A stretch of 13,986 nt of DNA, from assembly GCA_004802705.1 (NCBI GenBank), contig SGPL01000723.1:1-13986 (forward strand). The letters run 5' to 3'. A program made the position numbers and the translations under genes. Origin of the DNA: Bondarzewia mesenterica. Taxonomy: Eukaryota > Basidiomycota > Agaricomycetes > Russulales > Bondarzewiaceae. Of this stretch, positions 1-9,533 are shown piece after piece; position 1 is the first letter of the stretch, and each line of letters opens with the position of its first letter. The notes below the pieces were generated by a model. That model did not search any database. It worked only from the letters and a program-made list of their open reading frames with translations, and had not been told where the DNA came from.

Positions 1-1333
1 GTGAGCCAAGATAAAACAGACAAAGGGCGAACACCAGAACCCACTCACCTAGTGTTGATACTCGGCCCCCACGCACTGCACGCCTGCTTGGGCCAAACAC
101 CACCAGGCTCGCCCGTCCCGTCGTCATCCACAAGCGGCGAATTGTTAGGCTGTCCATCGAACGCAAGTACGGGTGCGTGTCCAGAATGATCCGATCCGAC
201 CCCGGCAGGAAATCCGCCCACTTGGACACGCCGATGAACCCGTCATGGATCGCGATATACGGCCCGTGCCCGGCGCCCACGCCCGTGATGTTGTTGCGAA
301 TCATCTCGTGCGCCTGATAATAACTGACAACCCCACCCCACCGAGTGGTCAGCCACTAGGTTAGGGGATCTCACACGTCAAATAGCGAGAAACAACTCAC
401 AACGTCGTCATCTCGTCCTGCCCTATCGTCGAGACGAGCGCCTCGTTCACGATCCCGAAAATGGGGATTACGTCGCGATACTCGGGCTGTGCGATGAACT
501 CGGTGATAAACCGGATGTAATCCAGCGTCCGCTGCGCGTTCGCGATGCCCATGATCCCGTTCATGAAGTTCACCTGGCCCAGCTTTCCCGAATGATTGTA
601 TCCTGCAACCGGCAGAAAAAAAGTGAGTGCGTAAGTTAAATCGTACGAAAGTGCAGGGACTCCGGGACGCACCGTTTTGTGATCCCGGGACGGTGTGCAG
701 GTCAAGGTAGATCCGCAGCCCGTACTTGCGCGCCCATTCGAATACGCGGAGAATATATCTGAAGCGAGAGACATCAAAAAGTCAAAAGTCAAAAAACGAC
801 GATTCGCGTGCGCGCAAATCGGAACGGACGCACTTCCAGCACACCTTGGGCAAAAAAGGCTCGCCGTCCCATGTCTCGATCGCTCAATAAGGAATGGGCA
901 AGCGGATCCGATTCAAACCCGCCCCCGCGATCTGTGCCAAGTCCTATTCGGTCTACTCTCAAACAAAAAGGCATACACGAAGAGAGCATACACGACGCAC
1001 ATTGACGAAGAGAAAAGTCAGCAAAGAAACAGATCATATCGAGACAGTTAAGCCCACGCACGATGAACGTATCATAATGCGCCTCGAGCTGCGCCTGCAA
1101 CCCCCCACCAGTCGAGTTATCAGCAGCCATGAGCTCGCTAAGCGTCCACTCGTCCACCGCGCCGGGGTATTTTTGGTACAGCGCGGGCGAAATGAAGGGT
1201 TCGAGCACGAACAGCCCGCCGAGGTTCACGCCGTACACGCGGTCGGCGCCCCAGGTCCAGCTCGTGTTGAGCGGGGGCGTCCACGCATTCGGGCGCGCGT
1301 TGGTGTTGAAGGGGTCTTGGGGATCGTATACCC

Positions 1334-2029
1334 CTGCGAGGACAAGTGAGTAAGTGGTGGATCAGAATATGATACGCGTCTTTTCGGATCGACGAAAGGA
1401 GATAGAAAATGAAAAAAAAATAGGAAGATGATTGTCCGTGGTGCACCCAACGCCGACTGCACGCACATACAAATCGCGTCTCTCTTTCTCATGCCATGAA
1501 GTTTCTCTGATTAAACAAGACTGCGAGCAGCATATGAACGTGACGCTGTGGCGGTCAATTTTACGGGAACTCCTATCTATCAGTGATTGCAAGGTGCACG
1601 CAAATCATCATCACCTCGGCACTCTGCAGATGGCGCGCTGGGGACGCGGGAACGCATTGCCATCCTTCCGGAACGACTCAATTGAAGTTTCAAAAGGCAT
1701 TCAAGTGCGCACCCATCCCCAAGAGGGACTCGTTGCGTGGAAAGGGCTGCGCCGGAGGGTCATCCCGTTCTGGGCAGGGTCGATTCCGAGAATAACTCGG
1801 ATTCAAACTCTTCCCTCACGCGTACGCCAGGCCTACTGAAGGTATTCTACAAGCCCAGGATGCGTGCACACACCGGCAAAATCGGAAAAAACGGACCCAC
1901 AGGGCCCATGACCGCATCAACTCCACGGCAACAGCGCCCAAACTCCACACAAATCCGTGCGGAAACAGAAATTTGACAGAGGCACCCTCTGTCTTTTTTT
2001 TTTNTTTTCAAAAGAAAATGACGACTCAC
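1334..2029 (-). other. Unusually long intron 1 of the GH5 gene (696 nt)
   Basis: The donor GTGAGT at 2029 and the acceptor CGCAG ending at 1334 join a split Trp codon (T|GG), and the protein reads smoothly across as GGYWVYDPQDPF, a conserved stretch in the family. Every other intron in this window is 46-109 nt, so this one is about ten times the norm. It contains a hairpin with a long T run, a single N in that run, and an open frame on the opposite strand (1432-1839) that resembles nothing I recognise. Confidence 0.8.
1975..2008 (+). repeat. Perfect 8-bp hairpin followed by a T run with an N
   Basis: GACAGAGG (1975-1982), a 3-nt loop CAC, and CCTCTGTC (1986-1993) form a perfect inverted repeat, directly followed on the plus strand by T(10)-N-T(4). 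It lies inside intron 1 of the GH5 gene, near the donor. In shape it resembles a stem plus U-tract terminator, but in a fungal pol II intron this may be chance. The N shows that the homopolymer length was unresolved. Confidence 0.7.
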
Positions 2030-2630
2030 AATAACCGCCGAATTGATTCCGATAGGTAAACGTCTGTCCGTTGCTCATGACGACAGTAGACCCGTCCCCA
2101 CCAGACGTCGCCCCTTTCGGTGAGGCAGGATTACCTGTACCACCTCCGACGGTCCCGCCACCGCCCGAGCCGGAAGAAGTATCGACATTATTGGAAGAAG
2201 AATGATGAGGTTTGACGACGACGAAGTAGACGGGGAGGACTATGGCGAGGACGAGAGCGACGAGGGCTATTGCAGCTGCGAGCCAGAACAGAGGGCGTTT
2301 GTACAAGGGTGTTCGGCCAGAGGAGACGAGGACGGTGGTGGGTTCTGCCTTTTTAATGCCTAGGGAGAGGGAATTGTTTTCGCTAGGACGTTCTAGATCA
2401 GATAGGAAGGGGGTGGAGTTGTCTGGGGATGTTAGGTCGTTGGCGGGGGCGTACGAATCGCGAGGGGTGTTATTGTTGGCGTAAGAGTCTCTTTCTCTTT
2501 GAAAAGTGGATAGGGAAGGACCGGGTTGAAGGTAGGGAGGGATGTCGGTGTCGTCGTTGGGGAGGTGAAAAGGAGCGTGGAGGGGCGTCGCGTACTCGGT
2601 CGGAACTTCCGACAGGGGGCGGTCTGCCAT

Positions 2631-4990
2631 GTTTGTGGGGACGGACGAGGAGGTGTTTAGTCGGATTGATGGTGGTGGGGGGTAGAGAGACCGGAGCAGC
2701 CTGTGTGCCAGCTGGACTAGTGCAAGCTCAACGGTCGATCGACTCTGTTCAAACTTGAACTTGAGCTTGAACCATTCGTCATCCCACATTGTTCACCCCA
2801 GTATTAGTGTATTTACGTAGATCTAAATTTAGCCAGCTAGTCTCCGCACCTCTCCCCACTTGGACTATTTTTGCCCCTCTTCCCACCTCCCGTCTGATAA
2901 ATAGATGGACAATATGAAGTGGGGATCCACGTGCTCTCAGCGCCAGGAGAGCATGGGCTTTCAGCCCGCATGCAACACACACAAGTGATGGCAGCAGGCA
3001 GTCGACACAGACACCCCGAAATGGCAGCACTTCGTTGGCCAGATGCGGGTGCTGTTTCACTCGATTTGGGTGATGGGTGGTGGTACTTATGTTGAACAAG
3101 CTCGCAGTATCTTTCGTATTCCTGCAAATGATAAAGACGAGATGCAGGGCACGTGGCGTGAGTCGAGGAACTGGCTGGAAGATAAGATATATACTCAGGC
3201 AGGGTGATGGACATATATATAATTAAATAAGTAGCGCAGTTGGGCGCACATTCTCGGAGAAAACACGGGAAGAAGAACACCATAGGAGGCTGGCTTGCAC
3301 AGTACTAGTACAGATGGGCGCTCCGCGGCAAGACATGATGAAGACCAATTTCACCGACTGTACATTGTGCGCAAGGACTAGTGTGTGCATCAAGATCACA
3401 GCAACCCTGAGAGGCGGCACGTAGGGCGAAGAAGGATATATGAATCATGTCGAAGACGAGAGCGGACAGATCCTTTGAAAAAAAAAATACGCTTGCCAAG
3501 CGCGAAATGAGACACGTCCGAAAATGTCGTTATTCGATAGAGCTGTACTGGACATGCTCATCGAGATGCGGATTCGGACCCAACCGTGTCGTATGGATCG
3601 CGAGAGCATCCTTTGAACATGTGAGAGATGTGAGGCCTATGTGCAAAGGTGGACCGATCGGCGACCTGGATATCGCTCTCGAGGCCCTGAGGGAGTTCCG
3701 ATGGTCGTCGGACAGTGAAGGGGAAATCGACACACGGGAATGTCAATGTCGCAAAGGGGGGGAGAGTGGAGACAATCCCTGTCCGTGAGCTTGGACGTAC
3801 CTGCAAGACGATAGAACGCACATATGCCTCAATCTCGCCTTGAGAGACCCCTCAAGAGTCAACGTACTTATCTGCTCGACTTACAATTATGAAGCTTTGC
3901 AGCTGAAGGTGGAAGATTTGATGGCATGGCAGTAGAGCTTGCTACTTATGACGTGAAAACGATAGATTAGAGCTGAAGTACCGGTGCGTATCTAAGTATG
4001 TGAATTATCGACATTTATCGACGCACCTATCTCAACGCCACCTCACAAGATGTCGATACGGTCCTGAAACCCGGAAGACGCAACATTACTTTAACAGGAG
4101 AACGCATAGACCAATGGTTCAAATGTTCATCGCGCGGTTGGAGATTATATGTAGGAGAGTCGAGACGTGACTGGAGTCAAAATGTGAGTCAATTGCTGTC
4201 AATTGTCATCGTTAAAGGGCTACGTTTCCAATCTATGTCGAATCTCGCGCATTCTCTGATCCAACCCGGTCTTCGTACGTGATAGTGAAGTTCGTCTTCA
4301 TCGGCTTCGTACCGTTCAGCGTGATGCAATATTTGGTGGGTGGAAAGTGTCAAAAAGTCAGCTGCAAATGTGGATGCAGAGGAGTTTCAACTCAAGAAAG
4401 TTGAATCAAGTCAGGGACGGTCTTGTCACAGCCCATGGTTGGTTGGCATGCCATCGGGATTCGGCGTATGCCAGATCGCCCGGGTCCCTGCCGATCCGTC
4501 AGCCACCCAGTGACGTTCCTCGTCGGACAAGCTCTCGTAGTATCGACCTCCCAAATCACCACCCCACCCGCACTCTACTTCTCTCCAAAAATCAACGACA
4601 ATAACAAGATAGCAAACGAAGAAAAAGAATTAGGAGCGCAACAACTTTACAAGTTACCAGATCACTCACTCTCCGAAACCTGACTCAGCCCCGGCCGGCG
4701 AATTCCACCTAGTATCCCAAGCAAGGTATACATAGGCTCGCTTCGGCACCTGCGCATCACCTGCTCGAAAGAAGTCCCTATGAACCCTGCAGCATGTGGG
4801 GAGGGTGTTCTGCAGCGTAGCCACCCGCCCATCGGCACCTAGACGAAACCGTGTACATCAGCCCACCCAGCAGCACGAGCCCGCCTTATCACACTCGAGT
4901 CCCTGACTTCCCATATACGCCATAACAGAACAGAACACACACGCCATGCCCGTGTTACAACTTTACGCCGCACATCCCCTCCTCGACATC
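2631..4990. other. Intergenic stretch, no gene supported
   Basis: This 2.36-kb stretch lies between the divergently oriented GH5 gene (minus) and the signal-peptide exon (plus), so it should hold both promoters. A TATA-like run sits near 3210-3225. Short direct repeats occur at 4005-4022 (TTATCGAC twice) and 4188-4205 (GTCAATTG twice). Open frames of up to about 148 codons exist on both strands, but none shows a recognisable motif or a consistent set of splice sites. An unrecognised or decayed gene cannot be excluded. Confidence 0.5.
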
Positions 4991-5147
4991 ATGCGCCGCG
5001 CTCTCTTGTGCGTCACTGCGCTCTTTGCGTCCCAGAGCGCGTTTGGTGTGCCTGCCGGTCAGACAACCTCTGGACCGCCTGTCGGAACCTCGTCGGATGC
5101 GATGGTAGTGGGAGAGGCAACGGGAACTGGGTATTTGCTTGGGTTGG
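4991..5147 (+). pseudogene. N-terminal exon of a secreted protein, possibly neutral ceramidase; remainder not found
   Basis: The ATG at 4991 opens a typical signal peptide: Met-Arg-Arg, a hydrophobic core (ALLCVTALFA), then small residues around Ser-Ala-Phe-Gly. A Thr/Ser/Gly-rich spacer and the segment TGTGYLLGLG follow, at which point a consensus donor GTGAGT begins at 5148 (phase 1). An in-frame ATG at 4946 is the alternative start but would place a polar stretch before the signal sequence. In fungal neutral ceramidases a Tyr-Leu-(Leu/Ile)-Gly-x-Gly segment directly precedes a G-D-(V/I)-T-G-P motif. No such motif, and no other ceramidase sequence, is visible downstream in any frame. I read it as a truncated or badly decayed gene. 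The secreted N-terminus is fairly sure; the ceramidase identity is tentative. Confidence 0.45.
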
Positions 5148-7096
5148 GTGAGTCTTTTTTTTTTCCAAAATTCGTTTCTTTGCTTTCGTTCGCTCCGTTT
5201 TCTCTCTCTCTTTATCTGTTATCGGTGGTGATGGTGGTGTGAGATGGCTAGCTATCTTCGGACGTAACGTCAGTTCTCCATCATGGAGGATGTGCGGGGA
5301 TGAGTGGGACTTATGGACCATGGTTGCCTCGAGACTTCAAGACGCGTTCGGTCCCGTGACCAAGGGCGTGCCTCCTGCACGCCCCTCACGCATACAATGC
5401 ATCAAACGTGTCGCATCTGTTAAACCTTCCGCGCATGTGTTCGGCACGGACACGTTCCATCTCCATTTCTTTCTCCCTGAAAAAGGATTTTTTCCTCTTT
5501 TATTTTTATTTTTATTTAAAAAATGAAGCACGAAATAAAAAAGACAATGGAAGAAGCAAACGCGATCCGGTCCATCGCAAGTGGATTTTATTTTTGGTCG
5601 GACTGGCCGAATTCGAGTTGTCGTTGGGCGAATCGACCCGGTGGTATCTTCGGGATGGCATGAGCTTCTTTCTTCTCTTTTTCCTCAGTTTCTTGTCGCA
5701 AACTTCAGTAGTCTCGAACATTCAACCTCTTTGCTTCGTTTATATGTGTTCTTGAAGCTCAATAGAGATGAGAGGAGCCATTGTAACAGACAACCATCCC
5801 TGGGATAGATGTGACAGATGTCACAAATTCCGCCCAGACACAACACGACCAAACAATGTTTTTGAACGCGAACCTGCACGTTATTATGCAACACCCTGTA
5901 ACTCGACGTTGAACGACTTTCTGTCTCTTTCTGTCTCTTTCTACCGACTCGACTCCATGCAATTGAACGTCAACCAGGGTCCAGCGCGGAGTCGAAGTTA
6001 CCTGGGAATGGACCTCACAAAATGCAGACCATTCTCCACTTCTTGAGGCATAAAAGACCTTGTCAAATTTCGATAGCTTCCTTTCTTTACTCTCGAATAA
6101 CTGGGCGCCAGATGTTACCTTTGAGTCCGTTCTTTCCCCAAATTTCCAGAGCCTCCCCCATTTTCGGTTTCCTAACCCAATATTGTTATCGCAGGGTTTT
6201 AAATCACGCTTCTGGGTGAGTATTCGAGTCTGCAGAAATGCCACTGCCCTATCTCGAGACTTAAAGGTGATCTGCTGATCAGGCATCTCCGCATAATCAC
6301 AGCTCTATCGCTCGAAGCTGCGGAGAGCAGTCCACATTGTGGCTCTTCAACCTTCTGGAAAGCTCTAAACGCTACGTACAGTGATCCTTGAATCGCATTT
6401 CTCCATCCTTCACCAGGAAGAGTTCCCAGTATCCGATGACAGGTACGAATACAGTGCAAGTGTCTAGACAGACATCACCTATCCAGTCAATGACTGAAGG
6501 CAATTTGAGCGTTTTCCCTCAACGCATTTCCAGAGTATGCAGCGTAGAACAAAATTCGTCACAATCGAAATCGTTCCCGGTATAAGTTTGGTATGTCAAA
6601 AATTGCTCCCTCAATTTCATGCCGAGCGTGGAGACGGTATCAGTAGGTTTCTCATACTGTACTTTCCTCTTGAATTTAACAGCTTGATCTTAAAGGGACA
6701 ATCTTTCAGCATTTGGAGGCAATGGAAGAGCTCTTTATCTCCGGGACCTCATCCTCTTGACAGGCCATGAGGCCCAAGCTGATGTACATAACGAAGTCCT
6801 GCGGTCGTTGCTATATTAATTGCCAATAAGGACTTACACGACCTATTAGCGATTGGTCGGTACTGGTCCACAGATTCCTCGACCTTGAGCTTGATATGGG
6901 TCCTTCGATGACCTCACAGTGTCTTCGAGAAACATGCAACTGCCAAAGGCGCGATGTTCTCATTGATGCAGTCCGAACAGAGTCACGGCCTGCTGCGCAA
7001 CTTGATCGCCTTTAAAACCTAGGAGAGTCCAGAAGGCAGTTCTGCACTGGATATTTCCCTCCAATTGCTCATCCTGATCGTGGCATATTCACCACC
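5148..7096. other. Stretch without a supported gene; low-complexity and possible relic sequence
   Basis: After the donor at 5148 comes a T-rich run (5153-5164), then an AT-rich low-complexity tract (about 5487-5524), a tandem 10-mer CTGTCTCTTT twice (5921-5940), and a TGTGACA-GA-TGTCACA palindrome (5810-5825). At 6708-6710 an acceptor-like TTTCAG is followed by CAT, as in the finger-module exons downstream, but the frame opens for only 16 codons (H-L-E-A-M-E...) to a TGA at 6758 and shows no Cys pair. The region just upstream of 7097 should carry the promoter of the C2H2 gene; I see no clear core element. Confidence 0.45.
5810..5825. promoter_or_regulatory. Perfect palindrome TGTGACA-GA-TGTCACA
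   Basis: Seven-base arms are separated by GA. TGACA/TGTCA half-sites are the kind bound by TALE homeodomain proteins, but no regulatory role is shown here. The nearest start codon on the plus strand is about 1.3 kb downstream, so this may be chance. Confidence 0.2.
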
Positions 7097-8374
7097 ATGA
7101 CTACTTGCCCGATGCCTGGCTGTGAATGCCGGTTTGATCCTGAACATTCATTGGCACAACATATGTGCATGTCCAGCACTCAACATCCATTTTGTATCCC
7201 TCGCAACCGTAAATTTATCAATATGCATTCATTCGCTTCTGTGAGGAGGCGGCCATTAATTTCATATTCCTTCACGTCTGACGATAATTTCTCAGCATCT
7301 GGAATCAAGCCATCAACCGTCTTATCATTGCTGTAGCAAGACATTCCGATCAGAGTACGCCCTGAAACAGCACCAGGATCATTCATCCTCACACCCGTCT
7401 TGTGATTGGTGTGAGAAGACATTTCATAGCGAAGAGATGCTCGAGGACGTGAATTCTGATCATGTGCTTCATCTTTTTCTAGTACTGATATTTCAATCTT
7501 GTAGCACGAACAGGCGGAGCACAGGCTTGTGTGATGCGAACGGTGCAAAGACACTGTCACCCGTTTACACCTGCTCAAAGACCATTACGCTCAATCTGAC
7601 AGGCACGCATCATACCTGGTCTGCCACGAAGGGTTTTTCAACGAAACCGATTTCTCTTCTGTGAGTGTCTCTAGCCGTCACTCTTCACATCTGCTGTAAG
7701 CCGATGGCCAATCATGGGCATTTTCATCGAAGCATGCAATTGAGAAGCATCGAGAGCTGTGGTGTGCAGGTTGCCAGGAGCTTTTTCCCATCGGAAAAAT
7801 CGCTTGAAAAGCACTATCGGAGATCTGAGAAACATCCCAGATGCATCATATATGATATTGGATTCAAAGATCGTCCATTGCTCTGCGAGGTATGCATGAC
7901 CTGGAGAGTCACTATCGCGAGTCAGAATCGCACGCTTCCTGCCCTCTTTGCAGTCGTGGATTCCGAACTAAAGCAGAGCTTGATGACGCAGTAAGTCCTC
8001 ACGCATTCGATGTGTGGCCTGACTCTTCTGATGTACCCATCATGCACGCAAAGCATGCAAGAGAAGAACATCCGTCCCTTGTGTGCGTCGTCTGCAGGGA
8101 AGTCTTTTCGGCCGTCGGCTCGTTAGAGGAGCATTATAGCTCTTCAAGTTCTCTGGATCATCCTAAGTGCATCATTTGCGATATCGGGTTCAAAGACCGC
8201 CCCCCACTCTACGAAGTATGTACTATTCGATACCCTTTTGCATTGAATCACTCAAGGACTGGTCCGCACCTTCGGAATCAGCATGTTGTTGATGTTCACA
8301 TGTCATCGGATAAGCTGTTGCGCTGCTTCAGCAAGGCCTCCTCCAGCACTCCCGAGTCAGAACATAAGGGATAA
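7097..8374 (+). pseudogene. Decayed multi-finger C2H2 zinc-finger protein gene
   Basis: Modelled exons are 7097-7240, 7296-7448, 7505-7660, 7733-7889, a partial 7892-7990, 8054-8215 and 8282-8374 (TAA). Introns are 55-72 nt and phase 0. The start MTTCPMPGCEC matches the C4/C9/C11 spacing of the intact paralogue starting at 12470. Each exon begins with His and an H-x4-H pair, then holds a C-x2-C-x12-H-x6-H finger and the first half of the next, giving tandem fingers for nucleic-acid or protein binding. Damage is extensive: the first exon has Cys to Arg in its last C-x2-C; exon 2 has C-C where C-x2-C belongs; exon 3 has in-frame TGA (7532-7534) and a Cys to Tyr; exon 4 has one extra T in the run 7782-7786 and another Cys to Tyr; the fifth exon lacks its first half. 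Exons 6 and 7 look intact. No RING tail follows. The family is clear; function unknown. Confidence 0.75.
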
Positions 8375-8610
8375 CTTGTCCTTTTTTTCGGCCTAGCGAA
8401 GTAGTAAAGCTTTGGAATGTTACTGAAGTCTGACAAACGTTGATCAAACGGAGCCATGACAATGAGAAGCCGAGTATGAACTCGTTGTAAAACCTGGCTA
8501 CAAAGAGTATTGCCGTGAAACATATCAATACAGCTTACAACAGGCAAGTGTGAAAACGGAGAATGCCTATGATGGGTCGGTGCCAGCCAAACCATACACA
8601 CGACTGAGCG
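8375..8610. other. Convergent intergenic region
   Basis: This 236-bp gap lies between the 3' ends of the decayed C2H2 gene (plus) and SWC5 (minus), so both 3' untranslated regions fall here. I see no further gene and no clear polyadenylation signal. Confidence 0.5.
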
Positions 8611-9533
8611 TCATCCTCTCCGCCACTTTCTGTCCTTGCTTTCTTCAAATGCCTGTTCTTTCCTTTGCTCCACTCTCTGCAAGAACTGTACCTTTTCAAG
8701 GTATCCACCTGACCTCCTGTTAGCCTCCAGTTCGTCCAGCAGCTGAGGATTCTGATGCGAGCCAACATGTGTCTTCCAGTCAATGGCAGACTTCTCCAAC
8801 GTGGTCAAATTCTGCACTTTGTGTGCAGATGAAGACGGGAGATCGGCCAGCTGCACCTTTGGCTTGCGGCGGCCTGGCTTTTTACCTGCAGGTAATGGTG
8901 CGGGAGTCGACTTCGACGAGGAGGCTTCTGCAGGAGTGTCAGCTGTAGCGACAACCACGCCTGAAAAAGTTTCTATGCTCGAAGCCTCCTCGCCTAGTTC
9001 TGGTGGCTTCCATAAAGGCCACTTGCGAGCCTCCTCCGAGTCCTCAGGCACTTCCCTCACTTCTCTATCACATGAAGGCTCATAGTCTTTAATTAGAAGA
9101 CGGGAGGCCGCAAAATAGATGACTTACACCACGTCCTCTCCTGCAAAGCGATACTTTTTTCCTACTTTGATCAATTTTGGTTGGTCTTCATCTCGTATAC
9201 TAGGTGTTGAGTTTACGACGGAGGCCTCGAAATCTGCCCACAATGCCTCGCGGGCCCTACAATAATTAGTTTGCGTAACAATGCCATTGGAGTTGACCTT
9301 ACCTTTTCTGAGCCTCTGAATCATCATGTGATAGCTGAGGGCCCGGGCTTATACACAGACGCTTTGTCTCGCGATCATCATCAGAAGATTCAAGTTCTGT
9401 GAAACTGGTTCAAAAAAGGAACGCTGTAAGCAACGACAGAATAATGTCAGTTACCGTGATTGTCATTAGGAACGTAGTCGGAGTCGTCTTCTGAGTCAGA
9501 ATTATGGTGCATATTGGGCTCAGCTGCGGACAT
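8611..9533 (-). CDS. SWC5: SWR1-complex subunit Swc5 (BCNT/CFDP1 family)
   Basis: Swc5 is a nuclear subunit of the SWR1 remodeller, which swaps histone H2A for H2A.Z. Four exons: 9455-9533, 9303-9396, 9128-9256 and 8611-9064. Introns of 58, 46 and 63 nt have consensus donors (GTAACT, GTAAGG, GTAAGT), the phases agree, and the product is 251 residues, close to the family's usual length. The N-terminus has an acidic run (DSEDDSDY, residues 13-20) and a second Asp-rich patch, which in this family contact histones. A conserved ARALW-like segment (AREALWADFE) opens exon 3. A Lys/Arg-Pro basic stretch (GKKPGRRKPK) may serve nuclear import. Residues about 187-251 are the BCNT-C domain: LTTLEKSAIDW, then GGYLEKVQFLQRVE. 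The ATG at 9533 was chosen because the acidic N-terminus begins there. No damage is seen. Confidence 0.92.

Larger units (their letters stand above)
1..2630 (-). pseudogene. Membrane-anchored GH5 exo-beta-1,3-glucanase (glucan 1,3-beta-glucosidase), disrupted, partial
   Basis: Members of this family trim beta-1,3-glucan at the fungal cell wall. Six exons are readable: 2030-2630, 1062-1333, 834-952, 673-758, 401-602 and 49-323; a donor GTGAGT at 48 leads off the left edge. All junction phases agree. The ATG at 2630 has A at -3. Residues 1-113 are a hydrophilic, probably cytosolic tail, about 114-139 form one membrane segment, and 143-183 are a Ser/Gly linker, giving a type II membrane protein as in the ExgD group. 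The catalytic domain follows, with YGVNLGG and LEPFI, YGLRIYLDLHTVPGSQNG, NHSGKLGQVNFMNG, and FGIVNEAL, where E413 is the predicted acid/base. The nucleophile Glu should lie outside the window. Exon 3 holds in-frame TAG (944-946, residue 294) and TGA (884-886, residue 314, where the family has Trp). Exon 6 lacks one base at 165-166 after Y479. Family call is firm; loss of function is inferred and sequence error is possible. Confidence 0.88.

Noticed and set aside
1432..1839. 135-codon open frame on the plus strand inside GH5 intron 1
   Set aside because: No recognisable motif, no biased composition, and it lies opposite a confidently spliced intron.
4005..4205. Short direct repeats (TTATCGAC at 4005 and 4015; GTCAATTG at 4188 and 4198)
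   Set aside because: Eight-base pairs this close arise by chance; no flanking element boundaries or further copies seen.
5759..6286. 175-codon minus-strand open frame
   Set aside because: No domain, motif or start context; composition looks random, and no splice partners extend it.
6710..6760. Acceptor-like TTTCAG followed by CAT and 16 open codons, resembling the start of a finger-module exon
   Set aside because: No second His at the expected spacing, no Cys pair, and an early stop. At best an unrecognisable relic.
884..7534. Possible reassignment or RNA editing of UGA to Trp, since the TGA codons in GH5 and in the finger gene sit at likely Trp positions
   Set aside because: The intact neighbours use TGG for Trp (for example in SWC5), and the damaged genes also carry frameshifts, a TAG and lost ligands. 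Simple decay explains more. Only cDNA could revive the idea.
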